A stretch of DNA of 64,000 nt from UBA5239 sp040391785. GTDB lineage: Bacteria > Verrucomicrobiota > Lentisphaeria > Victivallales > Victivallaceae. The stretch is from the NCBI GenBank assembly GCA_040391785.1, contig JBEBXH010000015.1, positions 19,411 to 83,410 of the forward strand, read 5' to 3'. Position numbers and translations under genes: made by a program. How positions within the stretch are numbered: the first letter of the stretch is position 1; the number at the start of each line of letters is the position of its first letter. This document shows, piece after piece, positions 8,977-17,172 of this stretch. Under the pieces are notes generated by a model. The model saw nothing but the letters and a program-made list of their open reading frames with translations. It did no database searches and was not told the origin of the DNA.

Positions 8977-9732
8977 CTATTGGGGGTAATAAAACAACCG
9001 GCGGGCCCCGGCCATGCCGCACTTCTGATACTTGTCATACGCCGCGGCTACCGCCTCATGAATTGCCGCCGGTTTTTTACCCGCGGCCCAGTTTACCACC
9101 AGCGCATGAAGGAGATACGCCTCCGGCGCCATCAAGCCATTCGTCAGGATCAGCGGCTTGCTCCCGGCCCGTTCCAGCTTCTCCTGAAAATACGGGCGGC
9201 TGGCACAGGCAAACACCGCCGCCTGATTGCTGTGGGTACTCGGCCCCCGCCTCACCGTAACCGGAATTTCGCCATCCATGAATGCATTGTGCCCCACGAA
9301 CACCAGCAGATCGGCGGCGCTGCCGCCCGTGAGTTTAAGCGAATCCGTGTTCACCGGAGCATTCTGGTGCCCGGCAGCGTAAAGGAAAAACTCCTTTACC
9401 GCATCCTGAATTTTCCGGCCGTCATAGGCATCGGCGATCAGGTACACATCGCGGTATTGGAAGATCACCCGCTCCAGGATATTTTCGTCCGGATTTTTGA
9501 TGGTGGCGATCCGGGTAAATTCCGGCTGCCTGCCGAGGAAATTATTGACGCCATACAACGCGCCCCAGTAGAGATTGTTCTTCGGGTCCTGACCATTGCC
9601 GAGGGCCGGTTGAACGGGGACGATTCCCTGATATTTGTTATCGCAGAGCGCCACCAGCACATGAACGACTTTCGGCCCGGCCATGCAGCCGAAGCAGAAA
9701 AATATCAGAACAAATACGGCCGGAAATTTCAT
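8977..9732 (-). CDS. Envelope protein with a possible clan-CD (caspase-like) fold
   Basis: 251 residues beginning with a hydrophobic leader MKFPAVFVLIFFCFGC. The Cys at 16 could be lipidated, although the lipobox is non-canonical. The mature part contains VHVLVALCDNKYQG, then LLVFVGHNA (His148) and AAVFACASRPYF (Cys176). A hydrophobic strand ending in Gly-His and a second ending in Ala-Cys, 28 residues apart, is the arrangement of clan CD cysteine peptidases (caspase, gingipain, separase). This is my pattern reading, not a database match. The ATG overlaps the DsbD stop (ATGA), so the two are translationally coupled. A redox-linked cysteine protein would fit next to DsbD. Confidence 0.75.
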   Translation of the reverse strand: MKFPAVFVLIFFCFGCMAGPKVVHVLVALCDNKYQGIVPVQPALGNGQDPKNNLYWGALYGVNNFLGRQPEFTRIATIKNPDENILERVIFQYRDVYLIADAYDGRKIQDAVKEFFLYAAGHQNAPVNTDSLKLTGGSAADLLVFVGHNAFMDGEIPVTVRRGPSTHSNQAAVFACASRPYFQEKLERAGSKPLILTNGLMAPEAYLLHALVVNWAAGKKPAAIHEAVAAAYDKYQKCGMAGARRLFYYPQ

Positions 9733-11246
9733 TTCTTTTCCAGTATCACAAAGGCCGGTAAACCGTTGATGTTGAAATAATCGAGGATCTCTTTGATCTT
9801 CGGGTCGCTCATATCTTCCGCCTGAAATTTGACCACCTGGAAATTCTCCAGCTCCTTGATGACCTCCGGATCCTTGAAGGCTCCTTCGTTCATGGCCAGG
9901 CAATTCTTGCACCAAGTCGCCCAGAAGTCGATCAGCACCGGTTTGCCGGAGGTCCGCCCTTCCCGCAGCGCGCTTTCCAGTCTGGCGACCTCGACTTCGG
10001 CCGAACTCGCCGAGGTCGATTTGACCGGCAGCAGCGTATAGCCGAGCCAGCCGTACCACAGCGCGGCAAGCACAATAATCACGCCGAAAATATTTTTGAT
10101 CCGCACCATCCATTTGCCCGGCTTCGGCAGAATCGCCAGCCCCGCCCCGGCGAACGGCCACGGCAGCGCCATCCCTGCGCCCAGCAGGAACGGCAGCAGC
10201 AGCGCCGGCCAGTACCCCTGTCCGTAATAGCTCGAGGCAAAAAGCAGGACCGCGATCACCACCGGCGCCACACAGGCCCCGGCCAGCAGCGCCGCCACGA
10301 TCCCCATGACAAACGCCGTGGCCAGCTTGCCAAGGCGCATTTTGTCCGTATTCACCGACGTGGTAAAACGCGAAAAATCGATATGAATGAGGTCGAACAT
10401 GGCCAGCGACAGCACCACGAAAATCAGCGCCACCGCGAAATTGAACCACGCGCTCGAATTCAATGCTCCGAAGCGCGCCCCGGTCAAAATCACCACTAGT
10501 CCGAGCACGCCATAAGCCAGCGCAATCCCGATGCCATAAGCCGAGCCGCGGATAAAACCCTGTTTGCGGTTGGAGGCGTCCGCCCCGATAATCGCCAGGT
10601 TGATCGGGATCATCGGCAGCACGCACGGTGTCAGATTCAGCCCCAGTCCGCCAAGGATAATCAGCAAAATAATCACGAACAGGCTTTTGTTCGCAAACAG
10701 CGATTCCGAATGCTCGCGCTGCAGAAATGCCAGGAAATCCCGGCCATTCATGTAGCCGCTGCCGGTCGTCCGGATTTGATATTCGGACAACATTTCCAGC
10801 GGGGTACTTTCGCTGTTCGACGGCTTTTCCTCGACCGCCGGTCCGCCGCTGAACTTTTCACCGTCAAAGGAGTGCTCTGTGCTCGTCGGCCGGTAACACA
10901 TGCCCTTCTCCGAGCAGCCCTGATATTTGATAATCAATTTACCGGAGCCCATTCGTGGAAATCGCCAGGCGGCCTTACCGGCAGGATAAATCATGCTTTC
11001 GCCAAAGATCTCATCCTTGTGATCCACCGCCTTCGGCTCCGCGACGGGCGATGACCGGGTATGATCATCCAGCTCAATAACAAGGGATGTCTTGTCCTTG
11101 TAGAGATAATATCCGTCAGGAATGGTCGCCTCGACCTGAATATAATCGCTGCCGCTCGTCAGCTGCCATTTGAAGGGTCCCCCCATCTGGGCCGCAAGCG
11201 GCAGGATCAGGCCGAACAATAAGCATAAACTACTTAACAGCCGCAT
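9729..11246 (-). CDS. DsbD-type thiol:disulfide interchange protein
   Basis: 505 residues in the classic three-part DsbD order. After a signal peptide (1-19) comes a periplasmic alpha domain with Cys111 and Cys117 (GCSEKGMCYRP). Next is a polytopic CcdA-like membrane core with LTPCVLPMIPI (Cys208) and GACVAP. Last is a thioredoxin domain with WCKNC (Cys446/Cys449). The protein carries electrons from cytoplasmic thioredoxin across the inner membrane to periplasmic thiol proteins. It follows a periplasmic thioredoxin-like gene by 9 bases and overlaps the next gene, forming a three-gene redox operon. The ribosome site is weak, consistent with coupling to the upstream gene. Confidence 0.95.
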   Translation of the reverse strand: MRLLSSLCLLFGLILPLAAQMGGPFKWQLTSGSDYIQVEATIPDGYYLYKDKTSLVIELDDHTRSSPVAEPKAVDHKDEIFGESMIYPAGKAAWRFPRMGSGKLIIKYQGCSEKGMCYRPTSTEHSFDGEKFSGGPAVEEKPSNSESTPLEMLSEYQIRTTGSGYMNGRDFLAFLQREHSESLFANKSLFVIILLIILGGLGLNLTPCVLPMIPINLAIIGADASNRKQGFIRGSAYGIGIALAYGVLGLVVILTGARFGALNSSAWFNFAVALIFVVLSLAMFDLIHIDFSRFTTSVNTDKMRLGKLATAFVMGIVAALLAGACVAPVVIAVLLFASSYYGQGYWPALLLPFLLGAGMALPWPFAGAGLAILPKPGKWMVRIKNIFGVIIVLAALWYGWLGYTLLPVKSTSASSAEVEVARLESALREGRTSGKPVLIDFWATWCKNCLAMNEGAFKDPEVIKELENFQVVKFQAEDMSDPKIKEILDYFNINGLPAFVILEKK

Positions 11247-11255
11247 AGTTGCATC

Positions 11256-11708
11256 TTACTTTTTGCCGATTTGCTTTTCCAGGACTTTGATATACTTCGC
11301 CGGATTGTTGATCAGGCCATATTCCTCAATACCGCTTTCGGCGATTTTCTTGCCGTCTTTATCGGTTATGATAATCGTCGGGTATCCCTCGACTTTATAT
11401 TGCAACTGGAGTTCTTCGTTCTGCTTCTCTACTTCTGCGGGCAGTTTGATCTTTTCCGGAAAGTCGACTTTCATCAAAATCACGTTCTTTGCCGCAAAAT
11501 CCTCGAAAATCTTTTTACTGAAAAGTTCTTTGTGCATGTGAATGCACCCGGGACACCAGTCGGAACCGGTGAACAACATGAAAACAGGCTTTTTCTCCTT
11601 GGCCGCCTGTTCCCGGGCTGCCTTGATGTCCGTGAGCCACTGTGCTTCCGCCATGGCGGTCGCGGCCAGGCCGAGGGCCAGAACCATAGTTAAAAGTACA
11701 CGTTTCAT
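11256..11708 (-). CDS. Periplasmic thioredoxin-family protein
   Basis: 150 residues with a signal peptide (cut near AMAEAQ) and one thioredoxin fold. The segment PVFMLFTGSDWCPGCIHMH carries the CPGC active site, and the cis-proline region is GYPTIII. Similar proteins (thioredoxin_7/DUF255-like) act as periplasmic reductants or receive electrons from DsbD. AGGAGG precedes the ATG. First gene of the operon with DsbD and the His/Cys protein, so it is probably DsbD's redox partner. Confidence 0.92.
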   Translation of the reverse strand: MKRVLLTMVLALGLAATAMAEAQWLTDIKAAREQAAKEKKPVFMLFTGSDWCPGCIHMHKELFSKKIFEDFAAKNVILMKVDFPEKIKLPAEVEKQNEELQLQYKVEGYPTIIITDKDGKKIAESGIEEYGLINNPAKYIKVLEKQIGKK

Positions 11709-11770
11709 AATAACCTCCTGTCTGTTACGCTGGTCTTAACATAACAGGAAAATACGAAATGTCAAGTAAA

Positions 11771-12274
11771 TTAGTAGTCTATTCCCTTCTGCGCCGGGAT
11801 TCCCTGCTCGAACGGATGTTTGACCGCCTGGATATCCGAGACCAGATCGCATACTGCCAGCAGTTTTTCATGGGCATAACGGCCGGTCATCATGACATGC
11901 AGCCCCGCCCGGCGGTTCCGCAGTTCGGAAATGACTTCATCGATATCCAGATATTTCAGGTGGATGGCGATATTGAGTTCATCCAGGATCAGGAGCTGCA
12001 GATTCTCATCGTGCAGCAGCTTTTTCGCCTCGGCCCAGCCGTGCTGCGCCATTTCCCGGTGGTTGCCCGGCTTCCAGGTCAAGCCTGCGCCGAGCTGCTC
12101 AAAAATGAAATTCTCCAGCTTCAACTGGTGGAAAAAACGCATTTCCCCCGTTTCCATCTCCCCTTTGATAAACTGCAGCAGCGCCACGCGCCAGTTCCAG
12201 CCGAGCGCCCGCACCGCCATGCCGAAAGCACCGGTCGATTTGCCTTTTCCGTTTCCCGTGACATTGATCAGCAT
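11771..12274 (-). CDS. Corrinoid (cobalamin) adenosyltransferase, CobA/BtuR type
   Basis: 167-residue P-loop enzyme. The Walker A motif TGNGKGKST lies almost at the N-terminus, followed by AFGMAVRALGWNWRVALLQFIKG, the LLILDELN Walker B-like strand and the C-terminal EVISELRNRRAGLHVMMTGR. These are hallmarks of CobA/BtuR, which transfers the adenosyl group of ATP to cob(I)alamin or its precursors. The ATG at 12274 lies 8 bases past the Sel1 gene stop; in-frame codons further upstream encode no family sequence. The longer N-terminal arm of E. coli BtuR is absent. A cobalamin riboswitch occurs elsewhere in the window (near 29350), so this organism uses adenosylcobalamin. Confidence 0.92.
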   Translation of the reverse strand: MLINVTGNGKGKSTGAFGMAVRALGWNWRVALLQFIKGEMETGEMRFFHQLKLENFIFEQLGAGLTWKPGNHREMAQHGWAEAKKLLHDENLQLLILDELNIAIHLKYLDIDEVISELRNRRAGLHVMMTGRYAHEKLLAVCDLVSDIQAVKHPFEQGIPAQKGIDY

Positions 12275-12281
12275 GGCGTTC

Positions 12282-13283
12282 TCACTGGTAATTCCGCAGC
12301 ATTTCGTAGGCTTCGCGCTGCAGCCCCAGCCGGGCGGAGTCGATGAAGTAAAATTTGGCCTTTTCCCGGTCGGGCTTGACCCCGAGCCCATGGTAATAAA
12401 TCATGCCGAGGTAGTATTTGCCCAGCTCGACCTGATCGGAGCAGCTCTCGAGCAGTATCCGGGCCTGCTCATAATTCAGGGCTCCGCCGAGTCCGTTGTA
12501 ATAAAGCACCGCCAGGTGATAACGCGAAAAAAGATTATATTTCTCCGCCTTTTTCAGCCACTCGCGGGCCTTGCGGTAGTCCACCACCCCGCCCTTGCCT
12601 TCGAGGTAATACATCCCCAGCGAAGTCAGGGCCTGCGAGTTGCCGGCGTCGGCGGCCCGGTGGTACCACGTCAGGGCTTTGTCATATTCCCCTTTGGCGA
12701 GGCATTGATTGCCCAGCGACTCCATGGCTCCGGTATCGCCCAGCTCCACCGCTTTTTCAAAGGCGGCGGCGGAACGGGTCAATTCGCTGCGGCGGTGATA
12801 AAGTTCGCCCAGCAGCCGCCACGCTTCTCCGTCATTGAATTTGGTCGCTTTGACCAGCCAGACTTCGGCGCGGGTCCAATCGCGCCGGCGCATGTGCCAT
12901 TCGCCGAGCTTTTTCATGGATTCCAGATCGTCCAGCGCGGCGGCACGCTCGAGCCATTTCACGGCCTGATCCGGCTGGTTGCCGGCAAACAATATATCAC
13001 TGAGGCGGCGCATGGCGGATTTGCTGTCAAACGCCGCCGCGCGCTCGTAATACTTGATCGCCTGCGGCAAATTCCGGTTCACGCCAAGTCCGTTGTCATA
13101 CATGTAGGCAATGGGCAGGAAAGCGCGTTTCTCGCCATTGCGGGCGGCAATCTGCAACTGGCGCAGCGCCTCGGTAAATTGATTCTGTTTGTAAAGGGCA
13201 ATTCCCTTCGCATACGCACTTTCATTGCCGGCCACCCCGGCACAGATCAAGACCAGCAACAATGCTGTCAGCAGAATTTTCAT
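12282..13283 (-). CDS. Secreted Sel1/TPR repeat protein
   Basis: 333 residues with a signal peptide (MKILLTALLLVLICAGVAGN) close to that of the ankyrin protein. The mature part is a string of Sel1-like repeats, with the pattern 'A..YLG.MY..G.GV..D..KA..W..KAA' visible at FLPIAYMYDNGLGV, LTSLGMYYLEGKGGV, YHLAVLYYNGLGGA and KYYLGMIYYHGLGV, and TPR-like helices between. Such solenoids bind peptides and organise envelope complexes. An upstream TTG at 13301 would extend the frame, but AAGGGGG sits 6 bases before the ATG at 13283. It precedes the cobalamin adenosyltransferase by 8 bases; a functional link is not evident. Confidence 0.9.
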   Translation of the reverse strand: MKILLTALLLVLICAGVAGNESAYAKGIALYKQNQFTEALRQLQIAARNGEKRAFLPIAYMYDNGLGVNRNLPQAIKYYERAAAFDSKSAMRRLSDILFAGNQPDQAVKWLERAAALDDLESMKKLGEWHMRRRDWTRAEVWLVKATKFNDGEAWRLLGELYHRRSELTRSAAAFEKAVELGDTGAMESLGNQCLAKGEYDKALTWYHRAADAGNSQALTSLGMYYLEGKGGVVDYRKAREWLKKAEKYNLFSRYHLAVLYYNGLGGALNYEQARILLESCSDQVELGKYYLGMIYYHGLGVKPDREKAKFYFIDSARLGLQREAYEMLRNYQ

Positions 13284-13302
13284 TTTGGGCCCCCTTATCA
13301 AG

Positions 13303-13338
13303 AAAAAACGGCATACAGATATATGAATCCGTATGCCG
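13303..13338 (-). terminator. Rho-independent terminator after the symporter gene
   Basis: On the minus strand CGGCATAC and GTATGCCG form an 8-bp stem with a further GAT/ATC pair inside, followed by six T residues. It lies 23 bases past the stop of the symporter gene and just upstream of the Sel1 gene. Confidence 0.8.
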
Positions 13339-13360
13339 CAAAAGTCAAGCCGGAATGTAA

Positions 13361-15940
13361 TTATTTTCCGGTTTTTTCATCCTCATCCGCAGCTGCGGCG
13401 TCGGTATTTTTTACATGCTCGGCATCCTCGAAATCCTTCATGTCGGCAGCGGACACGTGCCCGATGACGCGGCCGTCGTCAAGCACATTGACCTCGCCGC
13501 GCTGGTCGAGGAACTTGAACATCTTGTGCAGGTCCAAACTCCCGCCGATGGTGAACCAGACCGTGGAAACAATCCCGATGATGGCCGCCACCACAATGCT
13601 GGTGAAATAGAAGTAATGCGCCCACCACTGGCTCGGCCACGGCTGGAACACGTTCCAGATGATGACGATCAGGAAGCAGAGGACGAACCCGTAGATGAAC
13701 GAATAAATGAACACCGACCACGCCAGGATTTTGTCGCCAATCGTGTACTGGGAGTCGATACCGATGATGGTACTCATGTTCAGTTTCCGCTTGGCCAGCT
13801 CCTTCCCTTCGGTACGGTACTTGCCGCGGTGCAGCATGCGGTCCATATTGAACGGCGTGCGGCAGGTAATCAGCGACACGATGACATACAGCGAAACGGC
13901 CACCAGCATCGCGATGAAGAAGATTTCCTGCGAATTGATCGGAAACTTGTCCGGCGTGGTGTTCCAGATAATGTAGGGATTGAGCGGCTTCGACACTGCC
14001 GCCAGGAAGTTGGTCAGCGGCACCGCCAGGTTCGCTTTGTCCAACAACGGATAAAGGTGCGCGGCCCAGAGCTGCTGGCAGAGAATACCGCCCACCGCAA
14101 TCGCGGAACCACTGCCCAGCGCGGCAAAGGCCCCCGCCGTCGTGCCGCGTTTCCAGTAAAGGCCGAACAGGATGACCGGTCCGGCGCCGCCGAGCCAGAT
14201 CGCCCCGGTAATCGCGAAGAACATCAGAATGAAGTCCCCTTGCTTGAAAAGCAGCGAGAAGAAGAAGGCGAACGCCGCCACCCCCGCAATGATGATACGC
14301 AACAGGCGCAACTGGGTTTCCGGCTTGAACGCAGTCTTGCGGAACGGCAGGATCAAATCCTGCACGATGATACTGCCCCAGGAGTGCATGTACGTAGTAT
14401 CGGTACTGATCAGCAGAAACAGCATGATGGCACAGAAGATACCGGTGATCCCGGCGGGCAGCATTTCGCGTACCGCCATCGGCACCAGCATCTGGTTATA
14501 AATCGTATTGAACGAGTTGCCGCGCTGGAGCGCGTCGCCATCGGTGACTTCCGGCGATTCCGCGGCGGTCACGTTGATCGCCACTTTGGCGATGTCACGG
14601 TAAATTTCCGTGGCTTCCGAGAGAAACACACGCTTGTCGGTCGTGGAATTTTCCGGGTTATCGATATCATAACCGGCCTTAACCGCGGCTTCGCGGATGG
14701 TCGGGCTGATTTTGCCCTCGGCCAGATATTCCTTGAACTCCTCGGATTTGTCTTCGTCGAAACGCAGGTCGATCAGGCGCAACTGACGGCGGCGGAATGC
14801 TTCCGTATAGGCTTTGGACTTCTCCGGATTGACCAGGTCGTAACCGGCCTCGGTAGCGGCAGTCTGGAGCCGCGGACTGATGATTCCTTCCTTGATATAA
14901 TTCTCAATATCTTTGCGGGTTTCCGCAAAAACCGGCTCCGGCACGATATCCGACATGGTCTTGATCGTCAACTGCTTGCTGACGTCCTCCGCATGCGGCT
15001 TGAAGTTCGCGTGCTTCATATAGGTAAATGCCGCAATCGCCAGCAGCGTATACATCATCACCGAGAAACCGCTGCGCCACGTACCGAGCAATCCCCCCAT
15101 TTTCTGCTCGTGGGGAGTCGCCGCGGCCGCGTTGTACCCCTGGGTACCGGACCACGACATACGGTTAAAAATCGAACTGAAAATACCAACGAAAACATAA
15201 AACAGATTGAAATTCCGGAGCTTGTCGACGTCGTACGGATTGAGGAAACTCTTTCCCGGGTCGGTATCCAGCAGTACCGGCGCCATTTCCTGCGACCAGG
15301 AGAAACGGTAAAGGATATACCCCACCACCACCACATACATCGGATAACTCAAAATCCCCTGAATACAGTCGGTGACCATGATCGTGACCTGTCCGCCGAA
15401 CATTACGATTGCCACGGCGATCCCGAGGAAAAACATCATGCACAGCGCAAAGGTGGGAAACTGAAAGCCGAAAACCGGAATATGAGTCGGCAAATCAAGG
15501 AAGTAAATCAGGAAACGGGCGCCCACCGCCGGAAAAATCGCATAATTGATCACCCCGGAAACCGATTGAAGAGCCGCTGCAAAAATACGAAACGCCTTGT
15601 TGTAGCGCATTTCCAGAAACTGCCCCATGGTCATGGCACGGGTCTCGCGGTAACGATAAATGCAGAACCCGGTCAACGCGAAAATCAGGCCGAGCGGCCC
15701 GGTAATCCGGTTCCAGAAACTAACCCCGAATCCGCAGGTATAATACATTTCGAACATCGCAACCACGCTGATCAGGCCCATCGCGGCTTCACCGCTGGCC
15801 ACGGCCACCACGTAACGCCCTGCTACCCGTCCCGCGGTCAGAAAGTCGGCCACGCCTTTGACGTAGCGTTGGGTTTTTACCCCCAACCATAACACCACCA
15901 ATAGCGGAATTATGACCAACACATAATCGATTGGAAACAT
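13361..15940 (-). CDS. SSS-family sodium/solute symporter with a long duplicated insert
   Basis: 859 residues, far longer than the usual 450-600 of the sodium:solute symporter family. The N-terminal membrane core is standard (FLTAGRVAGRYVVAVASGEAAMG, then FRETRAMTMGQFLEMRYN-like helices). The core is interrupted at about residues 312-475 by a hydrophilic insert holding two copies of a ~28-residue unit (346-373 and 403-430, each with EG.ISP....A...AGYD..NPE). The C-terminus is acidic. The protein imports a solute with Na+, probably a sugar or related compound given the neighbourhood. It lies alone between two terminator-like structures. The insert is unlike anything I know in this family and probably faces one side of the membrane as a separate domain. 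Confidence 0.92.
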   Translation of the reverse strand: MFPIDYVLVIIPLLVVLWLGVKTQRYVKGVADFLTAGRVAGRYVVAVASGEAAMGLISVVAMFEMYYTCGFGVSFWNRITGPLGLIFALTGFCIYRYRETRAMTMGQFLEMRYNKAFRIFAAALQSVSGVINYAIFPAVGARFLIYFLDLPTHIPVFGFQFPTFALCMMFFLGIAVAIVMFGGQVTIMVTDCIQGILSYPMYVVVVGYILYRFSWSQEMAPVLLDTDPGKSFLNPYDVDKLRNFNLFYVFVGIFSSIFNRMSWSGTQGYNAAAATPHEQKMGGLLGTWRSGFSVMMYTLLAIAAFTYMKHANFKPHAEDVSKQLTIKTMSDIVPEPVFAETRKDIENYIKEGIISPRLQTAATEAGYDLVNPEKSKAYTEAFRRRQLRLIDLRFDEDKSEEFKEYLAEGKISPTIREAAVKAGYDIDNPENSTTDKRVFLSEATEIYRDIAKVAINVTAAESPEVTDGDALQRGNSFNTIYNQMLVPMAVREMLPAGITGIFCAIMLFLLISTDTTYMHSWGSIIVQDLILPFRKTAFKPETQLRLLRIIIAGVAAFAFFFSLLFKQGDFILMFFAITGAIWLGGAGPVILFGLYWKRGTTAGAFAALGSGSAIAVGGILCQQLWAAHLYPLLDKANLAVPLTNFLAAVSKPLNPYIIWNTTPDKFPINSQEIFFIAMLVAVSLYVIVSLITCRTPFNMDRMLHRGKYRTEGKELAKRKLNMSTIIGIDSQYTIGDKILAWSVFIYSFIYGFVLCFLIVIIWNVFQPWPSQWWAHYFYFTSIVVAAIIGIVSTVWFTIGGSLDLHKMFKFLDQRGEVNVLDDGRVIGHVSAADMKDFEDAEHVKNTDAAAADEDEKTGK

Positions 15941-16428
15941 TGCTTCTTCCTTCCTTTGTTTTCCGTCTTAATTATTGCTGTTTAAGTTTATGATTTTTGT
16001 TTTTGTACGGCTTGTTAAAGTTTCCCCGGGCGTTTCCCTTCCTTTGTTCATTGTTCAATTATTGCTTTTAAAAAATAAAATTCCTGTCAAACCTACATTA
16101 AAGCAAACCGTTTTTCAATCTATTTAGCAGAAAATTTCCCAAAAAAACCCGGGAAATTTCCGGATATTTTCGGTCAAGTGGGTTGACAAGACTTTTTTAC
16201 GGATATTTTCGCAATTTTTCACTATTCCCTGTTTGTTCGTCTTTTGAACATAACACCTTATGCCCCGGTTGATTGGTAGTACCAATAAGCAAAAAACGGG
16301 AACCGAAACCATGACGGAATGGCAGCAATAATTTTGCTTATCCTACCACTGGTTCGGCCCCCGTTTCGACTGATTCTGAATATTTGTCAATCATTCATGT
16401 TTTACTTGAATTAATACCGTGCAGCCCT
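15941..16428. other. 488-base intergenic region rich in repeats
   Basis: AT-rich gap between the symporter start and the end of the phage-derived tail arm. No convincing gene. It contains an inverted repeat AAATTTCCC/GGGAAATTT (16132-16159, 10-base loop) and two direct copies of CGGATATTTTCG (16161-16172 and 16200-16211). It also contains a perfect palindrome ATTGGTAGTACCAAT (16272-16286) and the terminator-like structure listed separately. The direct and inverted repeats nearest the symporter are candidate regulator sites for it. Confidence 0.55.
16285..16366 (-). terminator. Terminator-like structure with possible pseudoknot after the tail arm
   Basis: On the minus strand, AAACGGGGGCCGAACCA (16350-16366) can pair with TGGTTTCGGTTCCCGTTT (16294-16311), followed by a run of six T. 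That is a rho-independent layout with an unusually long 38-base loop. The loop carries ATAAGCAAAA (16332-16341), which perfectly complements TTTTGCTTAT (16285-16294) just after the T-run. The order A-B-A'-B' allows an H-type pseudoknot or mutually exclusive folds. Confidence 0.5.
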
Positions 16429-17172
16429 CTATTCGCCGATTTGGGTGGAATCGAAGTCGCCGGTCCAGCGGCAGATGTCGGAAATCCGCGCCCACTTCAA
16501 ACGTCCGGTCCAGTAGCTGCTTTCCGCGTTGCCGTCATTGATGCCGCCTTTGCCGAACTTGACCATGTTCCAGGCGGTGAAGTTCAGCACGTGGCCGGAG
16601 TTGCCTACGGAATTCGTCAGCCTGCCATCCACAAACAGCCGGACATAACCGTCCGATGCCCGGGTAATCGCCAAGTGGTGGAACACCTCATCACCCGCGT
16701 GGGCCGCATAACCCCCGGTCGTGAACCAGGGGTCCCCCCCCGGATTCCAGAATAAGCCATACTCGTGCCATTGATAGCGGAAATTAAAATTACCATCCGG
16801 AAAATTGCCGGAATCTCCGTTAGTCAGGATCGTATTGTAAGTATGGATCTGGTTGGCATTAGTCAGGCGCATGTCGATGGTGAATTCGCCGCTTTCGCCG
16901 AAATCAAGTTCGTTGTGCCCGTTCGTATTGAAGGAGCAAAGGCTTGACCCGTTGAACTCAAAACCGTCATCACTGACCGTGACACCGTTATTGTACAGCA
17001 GCAGATTGCCGATCAATTCCTGCAGTCCGCTCCGTGCATCGATCAGGAAGCGAGTGTGCTTATCGGAAAATTTCGGCTTCCGGTAAAGCGGCACGAAGAT
17101 GTTGCCGAAGCGTATTCCGGGGGTTCCGGCGACCGGTACAGCGGCTGAAGGAGCCAGATAAATATTACTCAT
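16429..17172 (-). CDS. LamG/concanavalin A-like lectin domain protein of the tail module
   Basis: 247 residues. A short N-terminal segment is followed by a concanavalin A-like (Laminin_G_3) domain with the usual strand motifs: LDFGESGEFTIDMRL, the middle EVFHHLAITRASDGYVRLFVDGRLT, and the end SYWTGRLKWARISDICRWTGDF. In phage tail regions such domains bind surface glycans. Its start overlaps the end of the collagen-like fibre gene by 8 bases, with GAGG 6 bases before the ATG, so both are translated from one message. Most likely it is the distal receptor-binding or fibre-tip protein. Confidence 0.85.
   Translation of the reverse strand: MSNIYLAPSAAVPVAGTPGIRFGNIFVPLYRKPKFSDKHTRFLIDARSGLQELIGNLLLYNNGVTVSDDGFEFNGSSLCSFNTNGHNELDFGESGEFTIDMRLTNANQIHTYNTILTNGDSGNFPDGNFNFRYQWHEYGLFWNPGGDPWFTTGGYAAHAGDEVFHHLAITRASDGYVRLFVDGRLTNSVGNSGHVLNFTAWNMVKFGKGGINDGNAESSYWTGRLKWARISDICRWTGDFDSTQIGE

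Noticed and set aside
13415..15892. 825-codon open frame on the plus strand inside the symporter
   Set aside because: It is opposite a clear membrane transporter gene and gives an Arg/His/Asp-rich product without any family features.
16124..16312. Small minus-strand open frame in the symporter leader
   Set aside because: No ribosome site, AT-rich with repeat-derived sequence, and no recognisable protein features.
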